Shown here: piece by piece, positions 25,159 to 34,400 of the stretch
Layout of the letters: every line of letters starts with the position of its first letter
Position numbering within the stretch: position 1 is the stretch's first letter
Assembly (NCBI GenBank): GCA_017471925.1
Contig: JAFURM010000002.1
Location: forward strand, 1 to 46,222
From: Bacteroides sp.
GTDB taxonomy: Bacteria; Bacteroidota; Bacteroidia; Bacteroidales; Bacteroidaceae
Length of the DNA stretch: 46,222 bases
Direction: 5' to 3'
Notes under the pieces: model-generated
What the model was told of the DNA's origin: nothing
Seen by the model: only the letters and a program-made list of their open reading frames with translations
The model's database searches: none
Position numbers and translations under genes: made by a program

Positions 25159-26655
25159 ATGAAAGACAATATGCTGAAACATACGGGTTGGTTGGTCCTG
25201 CTGGTGTTGGTGGGGCTGCTGGCCTTGCACCATCTGCCTTGGGACTCCTGGCGTGGGCATGCCCTGCGCCGTGTGGACATCCTGAGTGACCTGCGCCTGC
25301 CGCAGGAGCCTGCCGGGACGGAGGAAGACGCTTCCATCTCTTCGCCCCATCTGGCAGATGCCCTCTCCCCTGACGATGCAGACGTTCCGCAGCCTGCAAC
25401 GGAAGAGCATGCCCTCTCTCCAACGGACACCACGCTGCAAGCCGCAGCGGGAGACACCTCTCTGCCTGTAGAGATACCGGTCTTGGCCGACACCTGCCGG
25501 GAGGGCCTGGCCTGCATTGAAGACTATGGCGACACCACCATGCAGGGCATGAAGCCTTTCTATGAAGCCCTTTGCGAACTGGAACAGCACGGCGACCGGA
25601 CGGTACGCATTGCCTACTTCGGCGACTCATTCATCGAGGCCGACATCCTGACGGCCGACCTCCGCGCCCTGCTTCAGGAACACTTCGGCGGCTGTGGCGT
25701 GGGCTTCGTCCCCATCACCTCACAGACCTATGGCTACCGACGCACCGTGCGCCACAACTTTGACGGATGGCACAGCCATGCCGTGACCGACACCGTCTAC
25801 TTTGACCGATTCAAGCAGGGCATCTCGGGGCACTACTTCGTGCCTACCGATGGAGCCTACCTTCAGTTGCGCGGGCAGAACAAGTATGCCTCCCGACTCG
25901 ACACCTGCCGCCGCGCTTCCCTCCTCTTCTATGCCGCAGACAGCCTGACGCTGACGGCACGGGTCAACCAGGGCCGCGTGCAGCGCCGTTCCTTTCCCCC
26001 ATCGGCACGCCTGAACGAGATGACCGTAGAGGGAGCCATCGGTGCGGTGAGATGGACGGTGGAGGAGGCCGATACCGCCCTGTTCTATGGTGCCCTGATG
26101 GATGGCGACAGCGGCATCGCGCTGGACAACTTCGCCCTGCGTGGTTCCTCCGGCCTCTCCCTGCGCTACATCCCCGACAAGATGCTGCGCGACTTCAACC
26201 GTCTGCGTCCCTATGACCTCATCGTGCTGCAATATGGCCTGAACGTGGCCACGCGACGGGGAGTGAACTATGACCGCTATGCCGCCGGAATGCGTCAGAC
26301 CATCCAACACCTGAAGACCAACTTCCCCCAGGCCGGTATCCTGATTGTCGGCGTGGGCGACCGCGACTATAAGGCGGAAGACGGCACCATGCGCACCATG
26401 CCGGGCATCCGCAACCTCATCCGTTACCAGCAGACGCTGGCCGTGACAGAGGGTGTGGCCTTCTGGAACCTCTATGAAGCGATGGGAGGTGAGGGCAGCA
26501 TGGTGAAGCTGGTCAAGGCCAATCCGCCGATGGCCAACCTGGATTATACCCACATCAACTATCGCGGTGGCAAGCACATTGCCGGGCTGCTTTTCGAGAC
26601 TCTGCTCTATGGCAAGGAACAGTATGAAAGGAGGAGAGGTTATGGCATGGAGTAG
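25159..26655 (+). CDS. Membrane-anchored SGNH-hydrolase-like protein (O-acyltransferase partner)
   Basis: A 498-residue protein with one N-terminal helix (TGWLVLLVLVGLLALHHL) that would anchor it in the inner membrane with the rest in the periplasm. A low-complexity Ala/Pro/acidic linker (about 45-115) leads to an SGNH fold: block I YFGDSFIEAD with Ser157, an oxyanion-type glycine and Asn in QYGLNVA, and block V DYTHINYRG with Asp462 and His465. A jelly-roll-like insert occupies about 240-330. SGNH proteins beside an MBOAT usually take an acyl group from it and place it on a polysaccharide, or remove it. It overlaps the next gene by 14 bp. Start ATG 25159. Confidence 0.85.
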   Translation: MKDNMLKHTGWLVLLVLVGLLALHHLPWDSWRGHALRRVDILSDLRLPQEPAGTEEDASISSPHLADALSPDDADVPQPATEEHALSPTDTTLQAAAGDTSLPVEIPVLADTCREGLACIEDYGDTTMQGMKPFYEALCELEQHGDRTVRIAYFGDSFIEADILTADLRALLQEHFGGCGVGFVPITSQTYGYRRTVRHNFDGWHSHAVTDTVYFDRFKQGISGHYFVPTDGAYLQLRGQNKYASRLDTCRRASLLFYAADSLTLTARVNQGRVQRRSFPPSARLNEMTVEGAIGAVRWTVEEADTALFYGALMDGDSGIALDNFALRGSSGLSLRYIPDKMLRDFNRLRPYDLIVLQYGLNVATRRGVNYDRYAAGMRQTIQHLKTNFPQAGILIVGVGDRDYKAEDGTMRTMPGIRNLIRYQQTLAVTEGVAFWNLYEAMGGEGSMVKLVKANPPMANLDYTHINYRGGKHIAGLLFETLLYGKEQYERRRGYGME

Positions 26656-27565
26656 GAGAGGAAAGACCGCCGGGATAGGCCCCCTGCTGACGGGAGTGGT
26701 GTTCCTGCTGCTCATGACGTTGCAGCCCGTCCGCCTTCATGCGCAGGACGGCCCATTCTTTCCCCCCTTGCCGGACCGTCCGCTCACGCCGAGGGACACC
26801 CTGTTGCTCCATTCGCAACGCACGGACACGGTACCCCTGCTGCGCTTCCTGCTGCCGGCGACCTTCACCGAGGTGGGCGACAACCAGCTACAGGATGCCG
26901 ACGGTGTGCTGGACTCTTTCTGGGAGAAGCTGCGTCTGCTGAGAGCCACGGGCGACTCCCTGCACATCCTCCATGTGGGTGACAGTCACGTGCGCGGCCA
27001 CATCTTTCCGCAGACGGTGGGCGACAGCCTGAAGCAGGCCTTCACCACCCTGCGCTACACGGACATGGGCATCAACGGAGCCTTCTGCACCACCTTTACC
27101 CGGCCCGACCGCGTGGAGGCCGTCGTGGCCCAGCATCCCGACCTGCTGATACTCTCCTTCGGTACCAACGAGAGTCACAACCGCCGCTACAATGCCACCC
27201 TCCACAGGCAGCAGTTGGACAATCTGGTACGCGCCCTGCGCGACAGCCTGCCCGACGTGCCCATCCTGCTCACCACGCCTCCCGGCTCATACGAACGCTT
27301 CGGGCGTCGCAGAAACCGAAGCTACAAGATAAATCCCCGCACGGCAGCCACGGTGCAGACCATCAGGGAGTATGCCGTCTCCAACGGTCTGGCCCTATGG
27401 GACATGTATGGACTCCTCGGCGGCTCCTCACGCGCCTGCCGCAACTGGTGGGAGTCCGGACTGATGCGTCCCGACCATGTGCACTACCTGCCCGAGGGCT
27501 ACACCCTGCAGGGCCGCCTGCTCTATCAAGCCATCCTTAAATCCTATAACGATTATGTCAGATAG
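26642..27565 (+). CDS. Second SGNH-hydrolase-like exported protein
   Basis: A 307-residue exported SGNH protein. ATG 26642 (MAWSRRG) places a signal peptide directly at the N-terminus; 26624 (MKGGEV) is an alternative. Block I is LHVGDSHVRG (Ser115), block III is FGTNES, and block V is PDHVHY with Asp278 and His281, so the catalytic set looks complete. Its stop overlaps the start of the MBOAT gene by 11 bp. It is shorter than the first SGNH protein and lacks its linker and insert, so the two probably have different roles, for example transfer and release of an acyl group. Whether one is an esterase cannot be told from the sequence. Confidence 0.85.
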   Translation: MAWSRRGKTAGIGPLLTGVVFLLLMTLQPVRLHAQDGPFFPPLPDRPLTPRDTLLLHSQRTDTVPLLRFLLPATFTEVGDNQLQDADGVLDSFWEKLRLLRATGDSLHILHVGDSHVRGHIFPQTVGDSLKQAFTTLRYTDMGINGAFCTTFTRPDRVEAVVAQHPDLLILSFGTNESHNRRYNATLHRQQLDNLVRALRDSLPDVPILLTTPPGSYERFGRRRNRSYKINPRTAATVQTIREYAVSNGLALWDMYGLLGGSSRACRNWWESGLMRPDHVHYLPEGYTLQGRLLYQAILKSYNDYVR

Positions 27566-29024
27566 ACTCACCGACCTCCTCACCTACGACCCGGCGTCGC
27601 CCATGATATTCAGCACGGGACTCTTCCTGTGGCTGTTTGCCGCCTTCATAGCCGTCTATCTCCTGCTGCAACATCGCACGGCGGCACGCTTGCTGTTTGT
27701 CACTGCCTTCTCCTATTACTTCTACTACAAGAGCAGCGGAACCTACTTCTATCTCCTGGCGGTGGTCACGGTGTGTGATTACCTCATTGCCCGCCTGATG
27801 GCCCTGACCTCCTGGCAGTGGCTGCGCAGGCTGTGGGTGGCCCTGAGCTTAGGCATGAACCTGGGCCTGCTGGTCTACTTCAAGTACACGAACTTTTTCA
27901 TGGAGTGCTGGGCCTCGTTCACGGGGGGCACGTTTACGGCCATGGACATTTTCCTGCCTGTGGGCATCTCTTTCTTCACCTTCCAGTCGCTGAGCTACAC
28001 GATTGATGTCTATCGCCGCGTGATACCGCCGATTACCAGTCTGCTGGACTATGCCTTCTATGTCTCTTTCTTCCCGCTATTGCTGGCAGGTCCCATCGTG
28101 CGTGCCCGCGACTTCATACCCCAAATCCGCCGGCCGCTCTTCGTGTCGCGTGAGATGTTCGGACGCGGAGTCTTCCTCATCCTGTGCGGCCTGTTCAAGA
28201 AAGCTGTCATCTCCGACTACATCAGTGTGAACTTCGTGGAGCGTGTCTTTGCCGAGCCTGCCCTCTACAGCGGGGTGGAGAACCTGATGGCCGTCTATGG
28301 CTACGCCCTGCAGATTTACTGCGACTTCTCCGGCTACAGTGACATGGCCATCGGCATCGCCCTGCTTTTGGGCTTCCGGCTCAATCCGAATTTCGACTCA
28401 CCCTATCAGTCTGCCTCCATCACCGAGTTCTGGCGCAGGTGGCACATCTCACTCTCCTCCTGGCTGCGCGACTACCTCTACATTTCGTTGGGCGGTAACC
28501 GCAAGGGGCGTGTGCGCCAATACCTCAACCTCATCATCACGATGTTTCTGGGTGGCCTGTGGCACGGTGCGTCGTGGAACTTCGTCCTGTGGGGCATGTT
28601 GCATGGGGTGGCCCTGGCCGGCCACAAATACTGGATGGCCCGCAAGGGTCGGCCGAAGGGGTGGCGTAGCAGCGGGTTGCGTCGCTTGGGAGGCATAGTG
28701 GTGACGTTCCACTTCGTCTGCTTCTGCTGGATATTCTTCCGTCATGCCGAGTTCTCGTCGGCCTGGGAGATGCTGCATCAGATGGTGACGGCCTTCCATC
28801 CCGAAGTATTCCCGCAACTGTTGCAGGGCTATCGTGAAGTCTTCTTCCTGATGGGGCTGGGCTATCTGCTCCACTTCCTGCCCGGCAACTTTGAACGCGG
28901 GGCACAGTGGGTAGTGACCCGTCTTCCCCTGCCCGGCAAGGCGGTGCTGGTGGTGGCACTTGTCTATGTGGTCATCCAGATGAAGAGTGCCGACGTGCAG
29001 CCGTTCATCTATTTTCAGTTCTGA
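27555..29024 (+). CDS. MBOAT-family O-acyltransferase (AlgI/DltB type)
   Basis: A 489-residue polytopic membrane protein that moves acyl groups, usually acetyl, across the inner membrane. The family signatures are all there: SYYFYYKSSG, PVGISFFTFQSLSYTIDVYR, LLAGPIVRARDFIPQI, YCDFSGYSDMAIGIALLLGF, EFWRRWHISLSSWLRDY, and LWHGASWNFVLWG with the conserved His337, followed by MLHG (His350). The start ATG 27555 lies within the end of the preceding gene. Together with the two SGNH genes it makes a typical wall or surface-polysaccharide O-acylation set (compare AlgI with AlgJ/AlgX, or PatA with PatB). The acceptor glycan is unknown. Its last 20 bases overlap the convergent AraC gene. Confidence 0.94.
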   Translation: MSDRLTDLLTYDPASPMIFSTGLFLWLFAAFIAVYLLLQHRTAARLLFVTAFSYYFYYKSSGTYFYLLAVVTVCDYLIARLMALTSWQWLRRLWVALSLGMNLGLLVYFKYTNFFMECWASFTGGTFTAMDIFLPVGISFFTFQSLSYTIDVYRRVIPPITSLLDYAFYVSFFPLLLAGPIVRARDFIPQIRRPLFVSREMFGRGVFLILCGLFKKAVISDYISVNFVERVFAEPALYSGVENLMAVYGYALQIYCDFSGYSDMAIGIALLLGFRLNPNFDSPYQSASITEFWRRWHISLSSWLRDYLYISLGGNRKGRVRQYLNLIITMFLGGLWHGASWNFVLWGMLHGVALAGHKYWMARKGRPKGWRSSGLRRLGGIVVTFHFVCFCWIFFRHAEFSSAWEMLHQMVTAFHPEVFPQLLQGYREVFFLMGLGYLLHFLPGNFERGAQWVVTRLPLPGKAVLVVALVYVVIQMKSADVQPFIYFQF

Positions 29025-29841
29025 ACTCCTTGGGCGACATCCCTGTGTGTCTCTTGAAGTAACGGCCAAAGAAACTTTGATCGGGAAAGTGGAAGCGGTC
29101 GGCAATCTCCTTCAGTGTCAGATTGGTGGTCTGTAGCGTCATCTTGAGCTCCAGCACCAGATAGTCGTCTATGATTTCCTTTGCGCTTTTCTGTCCGATG
29201 ACACGGGTAATGGCCGAGAGGTAGCGTGTGGAGATGCAGAGGCAGTCGGCATAGAAGGCCACGTCGTGATGCTCCTTGCAATGGGTGTGTACCAGGCTGA
29301 TGAAGCGTTTGAAGAGTTCCTCCTTACGGTTGCTCTCATCGTTTTGTTGTTGGCTGAAGATGCGCTGGGTCTTGTCATAGGTATCCAGGAAGAAGACCTG
29401 CAGATGGTTTTGTGCGATGGCGTTTCGGAAGCGGTTTTCGCGGTCGCGATAGATGGCGTTGCTGGCCTCCACCAGTCCGTGGATGGCTTTCAACAGTTCG
29501 GCATTCTTGTGATGATAGTAGGGATTCTCTTTCAGGAAGTGGATGAAGGTAGGCTCCAGCCTGAAGCATGCGGCATCGAACATCTCTTTGGAGTAGGAGA
29601 AGTAGTGTACACGGAATCCCTCGCTCCTCCTTTCCACTGAGAAGATGGATTCGGGCAGCAGGAGCAGGGTGCAGTCGGCACTCAGGTGATACCTCTTCAG
29701 GTCCAGGGTCACATCGGCCTCGCCGCTGATGCAGAACAGCAGGCAGCCGTTTTGTTGTTTGCGCAGGCGTTGGTAGTAGTGGCTCAGGTCGTCCGTCCCG
29801 CAGCAGAATGCTTCTTCGTTAGTTGATAACAGTATGCTCAT
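29005..29841 (-). CDS. AraC-family transcriptional regulator
   Basis: A 278-residue regulator. Residues 1-150 form an AraC_binding-type sensor domain of mixed beta structure (CLLFCISGEADVTLDLKRYH, LLLLPESIFSVE). The C-terminal 100 residues hold two helix-turn-helix motifs: DVAFYADCLCISTRYLSAITR and NLTLKEIADRFHFPDQSFFGR, then the closing YFKRHTGMSPKEFR. The N-terminal domain resembles regulators that control efflux in Bacteroidales. It is divergent from the second RND operon, with repeated GTTCCGAAA sites between them, so it probably activates or represses that operon. The 3' end overlaps the MBOAT gene by 20 bp in convergent orientation. Confidence 0.92.
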   Translation of the reverse strand: MSILLSTNEEAFCCGTDDLSHYYQRLRKQQNGCLLFCISGEADVTLDLKRYHLSADCTLLLLPESIFSVERRSEGFRVHYFSYSKEMFDAACFRLEPTFIHFLKENPYYHHKNAELLKAIHGLVEASNAIYRDRENRFRNAIAQNHLQVFFLDTYDKTQRIFSQQQNDESNRKEELFKRFISLVHTHCKEHHDVAFYADCLCISTRYLSAITRVIGQKSAKEIIDDYLVLELKMTLQTTNLTLKEIADRFHFPDQSFFGRYFKRHTGMSPKEFRTENR

Positions 29842-29866
29842 CTCTTTTCGTTCCTAAAATGTGCCG

Positions 29867-29874
29867 CAAAGGTA
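29867..29874 (-). promoter_or_regulatory. -7 box of the AraC gene
   Basis: The minus strand reads TACCTTTG, a perfect TAnnTTTG, 25 nt upstream of the AraC ATG. A divergent box faces it at 29962. Confidence 0.6.
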
Positions 29875-29902
29875 GAAACTCTTTTGGAATTACGCCTACA
29901 TG

Positions 29903-29985
29903 GTTCCGAAATTGAACAATTCTGTGCCCGCTCTGAAACCTTGATTTGTTCCGAAACGGAATACCTTTGCACCCGTTTTCGGAAA
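29903..29985. promoter_or_regulatory. Repeated GTTCCGAAA sites in the AraC/RND intergenic region
   Basis: GTTCCGAAA occurs at 29903-29911 and 29948-29956, 45 bp apart, and TTTCGGAAA (inverted, 8 of 9) at 29977-29985. The first two sit between the divergent -7 boxes, the third just downstream of the operon box. They are good candidate binding sites for the AraC protein. Confidence 0.45.
29962..29969 (+). promoter_or_regulatory. -7 box facing the second RND operon
   Basis: TACCTTTG is a perfect TAnnTTTG, with TTTG at 29945-29948 as a possible but close -33 element. The first gene starts 288 nt downstream, so the leader would carry a CACGGAT arm and a 23-nt repeat array. Confidence 0.5.
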
Positions 29986-30027
29986 GAATAAACGGCATAT
30001 CGGATATAGTGGGTGTGCAAATATCGA

Positions 30028-30056
30028 TTTAGGCACGGATGACACGGATCATTACG
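30028..30056. repeat. CACGGAT-family repeat, single arm
   Basis: TTTAGGCACGGATGACACGG matches the left arm of the hairpins at 555 and 36167, but no matching right arm follows nearby. Confidence 0.6.
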
Positions 30057-30060
30057 GTTG

Positions 30061-30183
30061 GCCCGGAACGTCTGTAGGCGTGGTTGGTCACGTCTGTAAC
30101 GCGAAGCCTGTTGTCTGTATAACACGATGCCCATTGCCTGTATGGCGCGAAGCCTGTTGCGTCTATAATGCGATGCCCGTTGC
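30061..30183. repeat. Tandem array of degenerate 23-nt units, copy 2
   Basis: Three full 23-nt units begin at 30101, 30124 and 30147, with shorter degraded units before (30061, 30080) and a partial one after (30170). They share GCGAAGCCTGTTG or GCGATGCCCATTG followed by CTATAAT-like ends with the array at 15997-16114. The array lies in the leader of the second RND operon. Confidence 0.75.
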
Positions 30184-30257
30184 TTCGCGACTCGCCTGCC
30201 GCCGCTTTCCGTCGCTTCATGGCAAACGACTTGACTATTAACTGAAAATATCTATTT

Positions 30258-31370
30258 ATGGTAAAAAGAATGAGGACTATCAGACAAGCTATGCTATTGT
30301 TCAGTGGCTTTGCCCTGGCTGCATGTGGCCATGCCCCGCAACCCCAGGCACAGGCCGAGTACAAAACCTTGACTATCGAGACGGCCGACCGCACGTTACA
30401 GAACAGCTACAGTGCCACCATCCGTGGCCGTCAGGACATTGACATCTATCCCCAAGTGGCCGGCACGCTGACCCGCCTTTGCGTGACCGAGGGTCAGGAG
30501 GTGCATCGCGGGCAGACCCTGTTCGTCATCGACCAGGTGCCCTATCAGGCAGCCCTGCGCACGGCCGAGGCCAACGTCGAGGCTGCACGCGCCGGTGTAG
30601 CCACGGCCACACTGACCTACGAGAGCCGCAAGGAGCTGTTTGCCCAGCATGTCGTTTCTGACTTCGACCTGCAGACGGCCCACAACGCCCTGCTCACCGC
30701 GCAGGCCCAACTGGCTCAGGCCGAAGCCCAGCGTGTGAATGCGGCCAACGCCCTCTCCTATACCACGGTGCAGAGTCCGGCCGACGGCGTGGTGGGCACC
30801 CTGCCTTTCCGTGTGGGTGCGCTCGTATCGCCCTCCATGCCCAAGGCACTGACCACCGTGAGCGACAACTCCACCATGTACGTCTACTTCTCCATGACCG
30901 AGAACCAGATGCTGCAACTGATTCGCCGCTATGGCTCCAAGGAGAAGGCACTGGACGAGATGCCGCCCATCGGCCTGCAGCTGAATGACCGCTCGGTCTA
31001 TCCCCATCAGGGACGCATAGAGACCATCAGCGGGGTCATCGACTCCTCTACGGGTACCGTGAGCCTGCGTGCCGTGTTCCCCAATGCCGACGGTCTGTTG
31101 ACCAGCGGCGGTTCGGGCAATGTCATCATCCCCTCCGAGCGCAAGGGATGCGTCGTGATTCCCCAGAGCCTGGTCTTTGAGATTCAGGACAAGAGCTATG
31201 TCTACAAGGTCGTGGACGGCCGCGCCGCTTCCACTCCTGTCATCGTGAGCCGTGTCACCGGCGGACAGGAGTATATCGTGGAGTCCGGTCTGCAGCCGGG
31301 CGACGTTATCCTGGCCGAGGGCGTAGGCCTGGTGCGCGAGGGAACTGTCGTTAAAACGAATAATGAATAA
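30258..31370 (+). CDS. RND efflux periplasmic adaptor (AcrA type), lipoprotein
   Basis: A 370-residue membrane fusion protein with lipobox LAAC (Cys about 23). The lipoyl halves IYPQVAGTLTRLCVTEGQEVHRG and YTTVQSPADGVVGTLPFRVG enclose a full-length coiled-coil hairpin (AALRTAEANVEAARAGVATA to LTAQAQLAQAEAQRVNAANA), closer to AcrA than the adaptor of the first operon. The C-terminal barrel segments ASTPVIVSRVTGGQEYIVESG and LQPGDVILAEGVGLVREG are typical. ATG 30258 or 30270 could be the start. It is the first gene of the AraC-linked pump operon and is followed, after 114 bp with a repeat, by the pump. Confidence 0.94.
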   Translation: MVKRMRTIRQAMLLFSGFALAACGHAPQPQAQAEYKTLTIETADRTLQNSYSATIRGRQDIDIYPQVAGTLTRLCVTEGQEVHRGQTLFVIDQVPYQAALRTAEANVEAARAGVATATLTYESRKELFAQHVVSDFDLQTAHNALLTAQAQLAQAEAQRVNAANALSYTTVQSPADGVVGTLPFRVGALVSPSMPKALTTVSDNSTMYVYFSMTENQMLQLIRRYGSKEKALDEMPPIGLQLNDRSVYPHQGRIETISGVIDSSTGTVSLRAVFPNADGLLTSGGSGNVIIPSERKGCVVIPQSLVFEIQDKSYVYKVVDGRAASTPVIVSRVTGGQEYIVESGLQPGDVILAEGVGLVREGTVVKTNNE

Positions 31371-31392
31371 TGTACGAATGAAAGTGGGTGTA

Positions 31393-31440
31393 AATCCGTG
31401 TAATCCGTGTCTGAAACCTCAATATTTGATTTATGACACG
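31393..31440. repeat. CACGGAT-related 48-bp repeat inside the efflux operon
   Basis: AATCCGTGTAATCCGTGTCT and the following AAACCTCAATATTTGATTTA then GACACG match 42999-43047 with one gap. It lies between the adaptor and pump genes, within the operon. Confidence 0.65.
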
Positions 31441-31484
31441 GCCATCTTCCCACGTTAACTCACTAACTTATTAACTTCTCAAAT

Positions 31485-34400
31485 ATGAACTTAAGAACCT
31501 TTATAGAACGCCCCGTATTGTCAGCGGTAATCTCCATTACCATCGTCATACTGGGCATCATCGGGCTCTTCACGCTGCCCGTGGAGCAGTATCCCGACAT
31601 CGCACCTCCCACCGTGATGGTGATGACCAATTATTATGGCGCCAGCGCCGAGACCCTCCAGAAGAGTGTCATTGCTCCCTTGGAAGAGGCCATCAATGGC
31701 GTGGAAGACATGACCTATATGACCTCCAGTGCCACCAATAGCGGCACGGTGGAGATTATGGTCTACTTCAAACAGGGCACAGACCCCGACATGGCAGCCG
31801 TCAACGTGCAGAACCGTGTGGCCATGGCCAACGGACAGCTGCCGGCCGAGGTGACACAGGTGGGCGTGACCACCGTTAAGCGTCAGACCTCCATGCTGCA
31901 GGTGTTCACCCTGAGCAGTCCCGACGACAGCTACGACGAGGAGTTTCTCTCCAACTACATCAACATTAACCTGAAGCCCGAAATCCTGCGCTTGCAGGGT
32001 GTGGGACAACTGGTGGTGCTGGGTGGAGACTACTCCATGCGCATCTGGCTGAAACCCGACGTGATGGCCCAGTACAAGATGATACCCTCCGACGTGGCTG
32101 CCGCACTGGCCGAGCAGAACATCGAGTCGGCCACGGGAAGCTTCGGTGAGAACTCACAGGAGACCTACCAGTACACCATGAAGTACAAAGGCAGGCGGCA
32201 GACCCCGGAAGAGTTCGGCGAAATCGTCATCCGCAGTACCCCCGACGGTGAGGTACTGAAGCTGAAGGACGTGGCCGATATAGAACTGGGCATTGACACC
32301 TATACCTATGTGGGCAAGCTGAACGGTCATCCCGGCATCGGCTGCCTGGTGTTCCAGACCGCAGGCAGTAACGCCACCCAGGTGAACGCCGAGATAGACG
32401 CCCTGTTAGAAGAGGCCCGCAAGGACCTTCCGAAGGGAGTGGAGCTGACGCAGGTCATGTCCAGCAACGACTTCCTCTTTGCTTCCATCCACGAAGTGGT
32501 GAAGACGCTGATAGAGGCCATCCTGCTGGTTATCCTCGTGGTCTATCTCTTCTTGCAGGACATCCGTTCCACCGTCATCCCCTTGGTGGGCATTGTGGTG
32601 TCGCTGGTGGGTACGTTTGCCTTCATGGCCGTGGCCGGATTCAGCGTCAACCTCATCACGCTGTTCGCCCTGGTGCTGGTCATCGGTACGGTGGTGGACG
32701 ATGCCATCGTGGTGGTGGAGGCCGTACAGGCACGCTTTGAGGTGGGCTACAAGTCCTCCTACATGGCCAGTGTGGATGCCATGAAGGGCATTTCGAATGC
32801 CGTCATCACCTCTTCACTCGTCTTCATGGCCGTCTTTATACCCGTGTCATTCATGAGCGGCACGAGCGGTACGTTCTACACCCAGTTCGGTCTCACCATG
32901 GCCGTGGCCGTGGGCATCTCGGCCATAAACGCCCTGACCCTTAGCCCTGCACTCTGTGCTCTGATGCTGCGCCCCTACTACAACGAAGACGGCAGCGAGA
33001 AGAACAACTTCGCCGCACGCTTCCGCCGGGCCTTCAATGCAGCCTTCAGCACGATGGTAGCCAAGTATAAGAACGGCGTGCTCTTCTTCATCAAGCGGCG
33101 TTGGCTCGCTTGGTCGCTGCTGGCGGCTTCGGTGGTGCTGCTCGTCCTGTTGATGAACACCACCAAGACCAGTCTCGTGCCCGATGAGGACCAGGGCGTG
33201 GTGCTGGTGAACGTCACGACCCCTTCGGGCAACTCCTTGGCCACGACGGACAAGATTATGGAACGCCTGCGCAGCCGCTTAGAGACGCTGCCCGGTCTGG
33301 AAAACCTCTCCAGCACCACCGGATATGGACTCATCTCCGGACAGAGCAGTTCGGCAGGCATGTTCATCGTGGGACTGAAGGACTGGAGCGAGCGCACCAA
33401 GGACGAGGAGCAGGTGCAGGCCGTCATCAACCAGATATATGCCGTGACGGCCGACATCAAGGACGCACAGGTCTTCGCTATGGCACCGGGCATGATTCCC
33501 GGCTATGGCATGGGCAACTCCCTGGACCTGCACATGCAGGACAAGATGGGAGGCGACATCACCCCCTTCTTCAATCAGACCCAGCAGTACATCGGTGCCC
33601 TGAACCAACGGCCCGAGGTGGCACGTGCCTATTCCACCTTTGCCATCAACTTCCCGCAATGGCAGGTGGAGGTGGATGCCGCCAAGTGCAAGCGTGCGGG
33701 CATCACGCCCAATGCCGTGCTCGGTACGTTGGCAGGCTACTATGGCGGCCAATACGTCTCCGACTTCAACCGCTTCTCCAAGGTCTATAAAGTAATGATT
33801 CAGGCCGAGCCCGGCCAACGCCTGGACGAAGCCTCCTTAGACAATGCCTTTGTGCGTATGGCGAATGGCGAGATGGCCCCCTTGAGCCAGTTCGTCACCC
33901 TGACGCGCATCTACGGTGCGGAAAACCTGAGCCGCTTCAACATGTATAACTCCATCTCCGTGAGCGTCATGCCGAGCGAGGGCTACAGTACAGGCGATGC
34001 CATCAAGGCTGTGAAGGAGGTGGCCGCCACCTCTTTGCCCAAGGGCTATGGTTACGACTTTGGCGGCATCACCCGCGAAGAGAACCAGCAGCAGGGAACC
34101 ACCGGCATCATCTTCGGCATCTGTATACTGATGATCTACCTCATCCTTTGTGCCCTCTACGAGAGCTTCTTCGTGCCCTTTGCCGTGATTCTGGCCGTAC
34201 CGTGCGGATTGATGGGTTCCTTCCTCTTTGCCAAACTGATGGGGTTGGAGAACAATATCTATCTGCAGACGGGACTCATCATGCTGATTGGTCTGCTGGC
34301 CAAGACGGCCATCCTGCTGACTGAGTATGCTGCCGAGCGCAGAAAGGCAGGTATGGGACTGATTGCCTCGGCGGTCAGTGCAGCCAAAGCACGTCTGCGC

